NCBI GenBank assembly: GCA_052033505.1
Contig: JBPOJN010000083.1
Location: forward strand, 1-41,939
Source of the DNA: JBPOJN01 sp052033505
GTDB lineage: Bacteria > UBA10199 > JACPAL01 > GCA-016699445
Direction: 5' to 3'
Length of the DNA: 41,939 nt
Below the pieces are notes generated by a model, which was not told the origin of the DNA, did not search any database, and worked only from the letters and a program-made list of their open reading frames with translations. Made by a program: the position numbers and the translations under genes. Positions within the stretch are counted from its first letter, which is position 1. Every line of letters begins with the position of its first letter. Shown here piece by piece: positions 1-6,220 of the stretch.

Positions 1-98
1 ACCGAAGTCTTGATGGTGCCGGAAGGCGCGGCGCAGCTCCCGAAGATAGACAAAGTCATCGCCAGGCCGGCGATCCGGAGAAGTGTTATTTTTTTCAT
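1..98 (-). CDS. lipoprotein, N-terminal part (runs off the left edge)
   Basis: The reverse strand opens at an ATG at 98 and stays open to the window edge (32 residues visible). The peptide starts with Met-Lys-Lys, has a hydrophobic core and reaches a lipobox, IFGSC, near residue 22, which is the pattern of a lipoprotein signal peptide. The mature part is only begun, so no function can be given. The start codon lies only 5 bp from the left copy of the tRNA-derived repeat. In the uninterrupted chromosome this gene would sit about 10 bp downstream of the tRNA-Gly gene on the same strand; the inserted element now separates them by 10 kb. I see no clear ribosome binding site. Confidence 0.6.
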   Translation of the reverse strand, partial: MKKITLLRIAGLAMTLSIFGSCAAPSGTIKTS

Positions 99-103
99 GA
101 TCT

Positions 104-149
104 AATGAGCGGGAGACGGGGGTCGAACCCGCGACCTCAAGCTTGGGAA
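104..149. repeat. left attachment site (copy of tRNA-Gly 3' end)
   Basis: Forty-six bases are identical to 10077-10122. They cover the 3' 42 nt of tRNA-Gly (from the anticodon loop through the T arm and acceptor strand) plus 4 bp beyond. Identity stops abruptly on both sides. The tRNA 5' half is missing here, so this is a recombination scar and not a tRNA gene. Confidence 0.9.
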
Positions 150-267
150 CGTCGTTACTATTTTTCGGACATGCTCCGCAACTCTTTGATTCATCTTGGA
201 AAATTAGCGGAATATTATTTCAGTCTAAAACAGTTTCGGAGCCGTTTCTGAGCAGGGACTGAGCCGT

Positions 268-290
268 GGTGGGAGTAAATAGGGAGTAAA
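268..290. repeat. left arm-type repeat (doublet of GGGAGTAAA)
   Basis: Two copies of GGGAGTAAA start 11 bp apart. The same 23-bp block, with one mismatch, lies at 10008-10030, so each end of the element has one copy about 50-120 bp inside the core repeat and in the same orientation. Paired short repeats flanking the crossover core are what arm-type integrase sites look like; this role is inferred. Confidence 0.55.
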
Positions 291-412
291 GTATAGTGCA
301 TTGCCAAAAGTGAAAAATTTTAAAAAAATAACGGACCTACTTGTGTGAGAGAGTGTCTCTATATTCAACCTTCACCCGTTCCTATGGGGGTTCCTTTCCT
401 CCTCCCCCACCC

Positions 413-886
413 CTATTCAATTTCAATAGCATGCTTTTTAAGGGTCTCGGGCTCAAAGATTGACCGAGTAGTCTCACCGATTGGCAGAAGGTCATCCAAT
501 GCCATCGTGAGCGTTCTGGTCATGGTTTCTTTGGGAGGTTCTAAACCTGCTAACTTGGCTATCTGTTCTTGTGCTTTGAGGATGACGGAGCATCTAGAAT
601 CAAATCCAGGGCTATCAGGATTAAGACCTGAGTCCAGCATGGTTAACCAGTTCCTACTGAAGCGTGCGGCAAGATCTAAGCGTTCCATCTCCTCCCTTAA
701 GGCTTCCCTGATGCTACCCTTTCTTACTAGCTGTGAAGCCTTAACGTGAGGCACAGAGGTCTTATATCCCGCCTTTATTAGCGCCGCTGATTGATTTTCG
801 GGGTTTCGGACTAACTCCTTAACAAACCTCATTTGTCGGACGTTTAATCTTCGAGTTTTTTTGACTGGGTTTGCAGGTGATTCCAT
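413..886 (-). CDS. phage terminase small subunit (TerS)
   Basis: The N-terminal third has the Terminase_2 pattern: RQMRFVKELVRNP, then AALIKAGYKTS, then an ASQLVRKGSIREAL segment. This is the DNA-binding helix-turn-helix of small terminase subunits, which recognise the packaging site on phage DNA and hand it to the large subunit. The start used is the ATG at 886 (157 residues); a TTG at 922 would add 12. Neither has a good ribosome binding site. No large terminase, portal or capsid gene is nearby, so this TerS has no partner inside the element. That is typical of phage satellites, where TerS works with the helper phage's large subunit, but a decayed prophage remnant is the alternative. It lies at the end opposite the integrase. 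Confidence 0.8.
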   Translation of the reverse strand: MESPANPVKKTRRLNVRQMRFVKELVRNPENQSAALIKAGYKTSVPHVKASQLVRKGSIREALREEMERLDLAARFSRNWLTMLDSGLNPDSPGFDSRCSVILKAQEQIAKLAGLEPPKETMTRTLTMALDDLLPIGETTRSIFEPETLKKHAIEIE

Positions 887-1003
887 TACTTGAGCTTTAT
901 CATTCAGCTTCTTGAGAATCAATTATGTCTAAGAGCTTAGCATTATCCGAAGCCTATTTATAATTCTAATCAGATGCTTTGAATGGGGAGTTTTCCTGGA
1001 GCA

Positions 1004-1216
1004 TTAAAACTGTAGGATTGTATTTGGAGTACACCGAAAGGCCTTGGCCAGCTTTAAAATTGTGAAGGCCCTGGGATTAACTAGTCCTCTTTCTATCCTC
1101 TGATATTGTTTTACGTCGATCCCATATTCAGACACGTCCTCTTGAGTCAGCTTGGCCTTGATCCGCAAAGCCTTAATTCGCTGTCCGACAGTTCTTTTAA
1201 ACCTCGCTTCAGTCAC
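1004..1216 (-). CDS. XRE-family helix-turn-helix regulator
   Basis: This 70-residue protein is almost entirely one Cro/CI-type domain: QRIKALRIKAKLTQEDVSE, then a recognition-helix region VKQYQRIERGLVNP, then the final helices TILKLAKAF. Such small XRE proteins repress promoters of mobile elements. The start is a GTG at 1216. It lies between terS and the envelope-protein genes, not beside the integrase, so its target is unknown. A master repressor of the element (like Stl in staphylococcal islands) or a local switch are both possible. Confidence 0.75.
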   Translation of the reverse strand: MTEARFKRTVGQRIKALRIKAKLTQEDVSEYGIDVKQYQRIERGLVNPRAFTILKLAKAFRCTPNTILQF

Positions 1217-1313
1217 AACTCTTAGTTAAAGGGCCATGCAGGTAAGGACCACCGTGAGAACACGGTGCTTGACATCTTTAGCATTCAAGGCGAGTTTTTC
1301 TATTATTTATCCA

Positions 1314-1424
1314 ATGAAAACACTGTCTCGATTCTTAATTGCACCGATTTCTCTCAGTTTGTTTGCATATAACTTGTTACCCCGAGAACAGGCTGGAGCT
1401 GAAGTAGATTTCATTGCGCTATAA
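1314..1424 (+). CDS. possible 36-residue membrane or secreted peptide
   Basis: A short frame from the ATG at 1314 encodes a Lys/Arg start followed by a hydrophobic stretch (FLIAPISLSLFAY) and a polar tail. It is 24 bp upstream of the lipoprotein gene and on the same strand, so the two could be co-transcribed. There is no convincing ribosome binding site and no recognisable family, so chance is a real alternative. Confidence 0.25.
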   Translation: MKTLSRFLIAPISLSLFAYNLLPREQAGAEVDFIAL

Positions 1425-1447
1425 AAGCACTTACACAAGAGGGGATT

Positions 1448-2155
1448 ATGAGAGCTGTCAAAATGGGAGTGACACTGGCAGTGTTTTTGTCGGTGTGGGG
1501 ATGTGCGACGACAAGCTATTGGAGGCACCCAACCAAAAGCACAGAGGACTTTCAAAGAGATGATGCAACTTGCGAAGTATATTCAAATACCGTTGCTTTG
1601 GGTCAATATCCAATTCTGCCCCCCACATACACTGTGATGGTCAATCCGAATACGGGATTCGGTCAAATAACGCCCAATACAGCCTTCAATGATTTGGGGC
1701 GAAGCCTAGCGCATAGTAGCGCCTGGAAGGCTTGTATACAAAACTATGGATGGCAAGAAGAACAACCAACCAAACAAACAAAACCTTTAAATGCAGAATC
1801 GAATCGGACAAAAAAAGTACGGTCCGACAAATATACTTTGGATAGACAAATCAGCCGAAACAATCCTCCTGACGTAAGAGGAACTTACAAATTATCAAAA
1901 ACAGATTGCCCAGGATCGTTCGACAGAAGAGTGAAAGTTGTTCAGGATAAAGATCAAGTTAACCTATTGGCAACGACCAAGGGCTTCATTGATGCTACAG
2001 GGGCTATCAATAATAGTGGTGAATTTGTAATGACCATAGCTGCAACACCGCAAGTTTCGTGTAGCGGTAAGTTTGTTAGCGGTGTCGTGGTTGCTAGTTG
2101 CCGCTCTAATGGCAGAGTCTGTCATTTAACCTACGAGCAAGTGAGAACAAGGTAG
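1448..2155 (+). CDS. predicted lipoprotein of unknown function
   Basis: A 235-residue protein with an N-terminal signal peptide ending in a lipobox (LSVWGC, Cys at about 19), so it is expected in the cell envelope. The mature part begins with a Ser/Thr/Asp-rich segment with several cysteines (C19, then pairs near 42, 95, 154, 205, 218 and 224), which may form disulfides. The C-terminal half, from about residue 140, looks like a small beta-rich domain. The ATG at 1448 is preceded by AAGAGGGG at good spacing. I do not recognise the family. It is probably accessory cargo of the element; surface change or exclusion of other phages would be conceivable, but nothing in the sequence proves it. Confidence 0.65.
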   Translation: MRAVKMGVTLAVFLSVWGCATTSYWRHPTKSTEDFQRDDATCEVYSNTVALGQYPILPPTYTVMVNPNTGFGQITPNTAFNDLGRSLAHSSAWKACIQNYGWQEEQPTKQTKPLNAESNRTKKVRSDKYTLDRQISRNNPPDVRGTYKLSKTDCPGSFDRRVKVVQDKDQVNLLATTKGFIDATGAINNSGEFVMTIAATPQVSCSGKFVSGVVVASCRSNGRVCHLTYEQVRTR

Positions 2156-2235
2156 TGGCTTGCCTGAGCGCGCTCAGCTACGGAGCGGCATTAAAATTAC
2201 CAAACATCATTCGATTTCCATCGTAGATATCCTAT

Positions 2236-3096
2236 ATGAGACAGATAGAAGATTTAGAGAACAAGTGGTGGCACAGACTTTCAAAAATTGGCCTATGGAT
2301 ACCATCATCAGTTATTTTTCTAATTGGGCTAGCTCTAATATATGAGGACCTTGCCATTAGAGAGTTTGATGCAGAACATCTGATCGCTACTCTTTTACTA
2401 GCGTCTCTGTCTTTCATCATTTCGTGGACACTTTATCATAAATTCCTCCTCTATGTTCTTTATGGGAAGGATTTTATCAATCAGATTTCATTTCTTAAAA
2501 GCAGATCCATTAAGATTTGTTTAATTTTATTTTTTGTCTCGCTTGTAGCCAGGATTACAGCCCCAATAATTGAATCTAGATATTTAGAGTCCAAAATACG
2601 TGAGGAATTTGAGCCTCAAGCTAAAAAGAATATTTATGCTGGGGTCTTAGGCGAGAAACGTTTCTCTGGTGAAGAGCTTTGGGAAATTAAGAAAGCGAAT
2701 GAGAATAATAATTTTACGGGATTGCCTAACGAGACTCGATTAAAACTATACAGCCTTAACAGTCTGGGGTTGTGTTTAGACATGGCCACTTGTTCTCTAG
2801 AACATTTTATACTTCTTTTTACTGATCTTAACGCAGACAATCTTTCGGATTTAATTGTTGATGATACTACTCCAAAAAATTGCGGGTCAGGAGGATGCAC
2901 ATACACGATTGGAGTTAATATTGGCGACAGGTTGGTTAACGGTGGGCATATTTTTGGCCCGTCTTTAGAACCAATAGATGAATACTCGAATGGCTTTAAA
3001 AACCTAAAGCTTACAGAGAGGGATTATATCCAGCAGGGTATTGCATATAAAACTCGAATCATCATTTGGGATGGCAACCAGTACAACGATCAATAA
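2236..3096 (+). CDS. membrane protein with periplasmic Ca-loop-like domain, unknown function
   Basis: A 286-residue protein. Three hydrophobic segments occur at roughly 18-38, 48-68 and 90-112, followed by a soluble C-terminal half of about 170 residues. Near residue 195 the sequence FTDLNADNLSDLIVDD has the spaced acidic residues of an FG-GAP or EF-hand-like calcium loop. Four cysteines cluster at about 180-226 (LCLDMATC, NCGSGGC), compatible with an extracytoplasmic location. It follows the lipoprotein gene by 80 bp on the same strand. No strong ribosome binding site is seen. The family is not recognised. Confidence 0.6.
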   Translation: MRQIEDLENKWWHRLSKIGLWIPSSVIFLIGLALIYEDLAIREFDAEHLIATLLLASLSFIISWTLYHKFLLYVLYGKDFINQISFLKSRSIKICLILFFVSLVARITAPIIESRYLESKIREEFEPQAKKNIYAGVLGEKRFSGEELWEIKKANENNNFTGLPNETRLKLYSLNSLGLCLDMATCSLEHFILLFTDLNADNLSDLIVDDTTPKNCGSGGCTYTIGVNIGDRLVNGGHIFGPSLEPIDEYSNGFKNLKLTERDYIQQGIAYKTRIIIWDGNQYNDQ

Positions 3097-3174
3097 TAAC
3101 AATGGATATCGTCTCAAAGAATCAGACAACTGAGCACAATCGGATTCCTTATCGATTTTTGTGGGATAAAAAAT

Positions 3175-3909
3175 ATGTCAACTTGTTGGGCCAGCTCCCT
3201 CTCCCAATGTGGAGAAGGCAAGTCTAAGGAACACATAATCGGCAAGGCTCTTTTTCCTGATGGTGTTTTGATCAGGGGATTCGATTGGTGTAAGGATGAG
3301 CTCAAGCCACTTGGCATCAACGGCCTGGTGGCCAAATGCCTCTGCAAAAAACATAACCAAGATCTATCTGAGCTGGATCAAGGCGCCGTAGACCTGTGGA
3401 AACTTCTCCAAGAATTTATGCGGATCGGGAAAATACGCTCTAAAATTAACCCAAAATTCGCGGGTCGCCAAACTTACCGCCTTGACGCGACCAAGATTGA
3501 ACGTTGGTGTTTCAAGGTGATGAGCAATGTCCTGAGCAGTGATCATGGAAAACAAGCTCAAGTGTGGGCCCCCAATGATGATCTGGTCCGATTTATTTTT
3601 GGGAAGGGAAGGCTTCCAGATGGCTGCGGGCTTGGAATAATAGCTGAAATATCCGAAAATATTAGCAATGCTGACCATATTGCTTTTGGCACCCTTCTCA
3701 GAGGTAAAGAACTTGTTGGTTGCCTCATTGGGTTTCGAGGAATCCGGATGATCTGTACTTTTGGCGTAAAGGTGGATGACGTTATAATACCCCCCAATTT
3801 TTTAACCGGTAAAACACCTCAAGGCCTATACCACTTGGAGAAGCTTCAATTCTCCGGCCCTCACACGGCTATTCGTTTCGATTGGAGCGGAAAGTTTAAA
3901 AGCGACTGA
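3175..3909 (+). CDS. HNH-endonuclease-like protein
   Basis: Of 244 residues, the first 65 carry an HNH_5-like metal-binding pattern: Cys4 and Cys12, then KEHIIGKALF (Glu19-His20), then KCLCKKHN with Cys55, Cys57, His60 and Asn61. Families with C-C...EH...CxxxxHN fold into a beta-beta-alpha metal nuclease. The remaining 180 residues have no motif I recognise and may choose the target. It stands alone between the membrane protein and the convergent resolvase unit. Because mobile elements often carry HNH genes for packaging help or for defence, either role fits; activity is not shown. The start is an ATG preceded by GTGGGAT. Confidence 0.55.
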   Translation: MSTCWASSLSQCGEGKSKEHIIGKALFPDGVLIRGFDWCKDELKPLGINGLVAKCLCKKHNQDLSELDQGAVDLWKLLQEFMRIGKIRSKINPKFAGRQTYRLDATKIERWCFKVMSNVLSSDHGKQAQVWAPNDDLVRFIFGKGRLPDGCGLGIIAEISENISNADHIAFGTLLRGKELVGCLIGFRGIRMICTFGVKVDDVIIPPNFLTGKTPQGLYHLEKLQFSGPHTAIRFDWSGKFKSD

Positions 3910-3915
3910 GGGTTT

Positions 3916-4128
3916 TTATTTAGAACGGTCTGCTTTGAGCTTCGTAAGATCTAAAGGCGCTGGTTGACTTTCGGCTTGTCTTTCATGAGCTACTGCCTTG
4001 AAAATATTAACCCCTTCTTCACGAACAGCCTGGGCTGTGTCCTGCGCAAGATCAAGTTCCTCTCGTGAAAGCCGTCTCACTCCTTGGGTCTCAACTGTCC
4101 AGATATCAACTCTTAAACTGGACAACAA
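3916..4128 (-). CDS. small hypothetical protein downstream of resolvase
   Basis: A 70-residue frame overlaps the end of the resolvase gene by 16 bp on the same strand, which suggests translational coupling. The start would be a TTG at 4128. The sequence is charged and mostly helical (REELDLAQDTAQAVREEG), without cysteines or membrane segments. No family is recognised, and it could be a chance frame. Confidence 0.35.
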   Translation of the reverse strand: MLSSLRVDIWTVETQGVRRLSREELDLAQDTAQAVREEGVNIFKAVAHERQAESQPAPLDLTKLKADRSK

Positions 4129-4760
4129 GCCTCATCAAAAACCCCTGAGTTATCAAGGTCTGATTTGATTAGAATTTGAGGGGATTGTTTGGACAGGCAA
4201 GCCGCAACTAGTGATTTGGACACTCCCAATTTCGACGCTATGGCTCGAATGCTCAAACCCTGAAACTTCATCTGCAAAGCCACTTCAACGTCAAGCCCTG
4301 AGCCTTTAGGGCGTCCCAGACTCTTGCCTTGCGCTCTTGCCCGGTGCAACCCAGCCTTAACCCTTTCCCGTATCAGATCACGTTCAAAACCTGCAATTGC
4401 CCCGATCACGTTGAAGAGAAGTTTCCCTGCAGGTGTTGTCGTGTCCATTCCCTCGGTATAGGAAACGAACTGAATACCGAGAGCCTGAAACTCTTCAATG
4501 AGGGTAATGAGGTGCTTCAAAGATCTACCAAGCCTATCCAGCTTCCAAACGATAATGCCATCAAAGCGACGCTTCTTTGCGTCGGCGAGTAACTGATCGA
4601 GGCACAGACGGCTTTCCTTAACACCAGACGTAATGTCCACATACTCGCGAAACACTTCAAACCCACGTGCCTTGCAGAAGTCTCGCAAAGGCAAGAGTTG
4701 AGTCTCAGGGTTTTGTCCGTTGTGAGATGTTGAACATCGAGCATAAATTGCGATTCGCAT
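4113..4760 (-). CDS. serine recombinase (resolvase/invertase family)
   Basis: A 215-residue small serine recombinase. The catalytic domain starts at once: IAIYARCST with the nucleophile Ser10, then KLDRLGRS at about 73-80 with the conserved arginines, then the long E helix with GFERDLIRERV at about 124-133. A linker, QGKSLGRPKG, leads to a C-terminal helix-turn-helix at about 165-190. It would cut and rejoin DNA at a short res or inversion site as a tetramer. It is divergent from the ribbon-helix-helix gene at 4867, and the gap holds a repeated palindrome (4769-4828) that could be its site. I see no invertible segment nearby, so resolution of multimers or of a co-integrate is the likelier job. 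Confidence 0.9.
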   Translation of the reverse strand: MRIAIYARCSTSHNGQNPETQLLPLRDFCKARGFEVFREYVDITSGVKESRLCLDQLLADAKKRRFDGIIVWKLDRLGRSLKHLITLIEEFQALGIQFVSYTEGMDTTTPAGKLLFNVIGAIAGFERDLIRERVKAGLHRARAQGKSLGRPKGSGLDVEVALQMKFQGLSIRAIASKLGVSKSLVAACLSKQSPQILIKSDLDNSGVFDEACCPV

Positions 4761-4768
4761 AAGCCCTC

Positions 4769-4828
4769 CTTATGTACGTACAGAACTCTAGGCCACACAG
4801 CCTAACACGTCAAGACTTATGTACGTAC
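4769..4828. promoter_or_regulatory. repeated palindrome between resolvase and RHH genes
   Basis: The 13-bp sequence CTTATGTACGTAC occurs at 4769-4781 and again at 4816-4828, 47 bp apart; each copy contains the perfect 8-bp palindrome GTACGTAC. It fills the divergent gap between the resolvase and the ribbon-helix-helix gene. It is either an operator for the RHH protein or a subsite array for the resolvase. Confidence 0.5.
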
Positions 4829-4866
4829 GGATTGACCTGCATAAGAAATGATGTTAGCCAATATTT

Positions 4867-5049
4867 ATGAAGACGATTGCAAAGATCGGAAGGCCACCGT
4901 CCCCAGAAGCGCAGAGCCGAGTCAAACTGACAACCAAGCTGAACAAGAAGCTACTGAAAAGACTCAGAGGATTGGCTGCTAAAAGAGGAAAGATGGTTAA
5001 TGAGCTCATCGAGGAGGCTGTTGAGCATCACTTTCCGAGTCTGAAGTGA
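4867..5049 (+). CDS. ribbon-helix-helix (Arc/CopG-like) DNA-binding protein
   Basis: Sixty residues: a basic, proline-containing arm (KIGRPPSPEAQSR), one beta strand (VKLTTKLN), then two helices (KKLLKRLRGLAAKRGKMVNELIEEAVEHHF). This is the ribbon-helix-helix fold, which binds palindromes as a dimer through the paired strand. It is divergent from the resolvase and would plausibly bind the GTACGTAC repeats in the shared gap, controlling both genes. No strong ribosome binding site precedes the ATG. Confidence 0.75.
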   Translation: MKTIAKIGRPPSPEAQSRVKLTTKLNKKLLKRLRGLAAKRGKMVNELIEEAVEHHFPSLK

Positions 5050-5104
5050 TATTTCTCAAGAAGTAGTCGTCGGAGCTCTGAACGTTGTATTGGAGGGACA
5101 TGGT

Positions 5105-5803
5105 ATGGATTGGCCACAGTTTCCAGAAGCAAAGTATGACTACTGGTTGAAGGCTGCAAGTTGGACACTTGGAGAGACAGTAGCAATTCTCTTAGGTGTT
5201 GAGCCATCCCCTAAATTAATTAATCAGCTAGATCATTTGGAACTTCTAACAGATTCGCGTGGATTTGCTTGGAAATGGGGTAGACTTCAAAAGCTCGTTG
5301 AGCGTCAATTCTTTTCCTATCTTGGGAGTGACCCTAGCCCCAATGAGGTTTTAAATTGGGTTATGGAGAAGGACATTTCCATCCCTGAAGGATTAAGGAA
5401 GGCTGCTGAAAAAATGGGATTCCTCAACGCGACACCTTTCACGGAAGAACTAGCCGCTTTGAAGCAGAAAAACGAGCATCTCGAAAAGAAAAACTCTCAG
5501 CTAAGGGACGAGAACATATCCTTACAGAAAGAAATGAAAGGGATAAAGGCACAGTTGAAGGATTCTGGAAAACATATTATAGAAACAAGGGCAAAAATTC
5601 TAGGGGCCGCTCTTTACTGTATTGTCAATTCTCCGGATGAATGTCGCTCCAAGTCAGGCAAACATGACTTTAAAGCGGCTAAAATCGCTCAGCGCGTTGA
5701 AGATCAGCGTCTAAAATGGTTCGGCGATAAAGATTATCCCTCACTAGATACGATCAATAAGAAGATTCTTGAATCCCTTCAAGATCTGTCAAAGAAAAAA
5801 TAA
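5105..5803 (+). CDS. coiled-coil protein of unknown function
   Basis: A 232-residue protein from the ATG at 5105, chosen because GGAGGG ends 7 bp upstream. The N-terminal 100 residues are Trp-rich and globular (MDWPQFPEAKYDYWLKAASW, WKWGRLQ). Residues of about 118-155 form a strong coiled coil (ELAALKQKNEHLEKKNSQL and onward). The last 70 residues are basic and include KHDFKAAKIAQRVED and a WFGDKDYPSLDTI segment. It is soluble, with no signal peptide. I do not recognise the family. Its place upstream of the primase-helicase and beside an RHH regulator suggests a replication or maintenance accessory, but that is context only. Confidence 0.6.
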   Translation: MDWPQFPEAKYDYWLKAASWTLGETVAILLGVEPSPKLINQLDHLELLTDSRGFAWKWGRLQKLVERQFFSYLGSDPSPNEVLNWVMEKDISIPEGLRKAAEKMGFLNATPFTEELAALKQKNEHLEKKNSQLRDENISLQKEMKGIKAQLKDSGKHIIETRAKILGAALYCIVNSPDECRSKSGKHDFKAAKIAQRVEDQRLKWFGDKDYPSLDTINKKILESLQDLSKKK

Positions 5804-5890
5804 AACGCGATTTGATCAGTATCAATATTTTCTAAAACACATCTTGTTACAGATCAGACAGATAGCCAGCACACTAGCCCCTCTTAATAT

Positions 5891-5921
5891 TTAGAAGGCT
5901 CCTTCCTAATTCTTAGAAGGC
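5891..5921. repeat. short repeats upstream of the replication genes
   Basis: TTAGAAGGC occurs at 5891-5899 and 5913-5921, start points 22 bp apart (two helical turns), with an inverted relative, CCTTCCTAA, between them. They lie in the 190-bp gap before the replication gene pair. Iteron-like origin sites or an operator are both possible. Confidence 0.35.
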
Positions 5922-5995
5922 CCAAATTTCCGACGCCTCCGTCGTAATCATTGCCCATGTCACGGGAAAGAACCGGGACGGAAAGGATGGGTCGA

Positions 5996-6220
5996 ATGGG
6001 TCACGCCACTCAAATCGTAAGCGAAAAAATTCTCGAACAACTTTTGGAGTCTGTAAATTTCTACAGAGGAGTTGTCCTCGACTCTGTGGAGCAGGAGCTA
6101 GGCGACACACCAAACTGGAAATTCATGAGAACGCGAATCCTTAGAGCATTTGGGGATCGGGGATTGGAAGGGCGAATTTGCAGGATCTTGGAAGGGACAC
6201 ACAATGAAAATATCTTGTAA
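5996..6220 (+). CDS. small hypothetical protein upstream of primase-helicase
   Basis: About 74 residues from the ATG at 5996, which has GGAAAGGA 8 bp upstream. In-frame starts at 5987, 5957 and 5951 would lengthen it, without a better ribosome binding site. The protein is helical (TQIVSEKILEQLLESVNFYR) and highly charged. Its end overlaps the start of the primase-helicase gene by 17 bp, so the two are probably translationally coupled. No family is recognised; a replication accessory is possible. Confidence 0.45.
   Translation: MGHATQIVSEKILEQLLESVNFYRGVVLDSVEQELGDTPNWKFMRTRILRAFGDRGLEGRICRILEGTHNENIL

Noticed and set aside
104..149. Second tRNA-Gly gene at the left end
   Set aside because: Only the 3' 42 nt are present; D arm, 5' acceptor strand and half the anticodon arm are missing.
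1236..1313. Longer start for the 36-residue peptide, and TTGACA at about 1269 as its -35 box
   Set aside because: The extra 26 residues are not signal-like, and no -10 box lies at 16-18 bp from TTGACA.
6150..6203. Earlier start of the primase-helicase
   Set aside because: No ribosome site and a low-quality extension inside the previous gene; the ATG at 6204 has GGAAGGGA.
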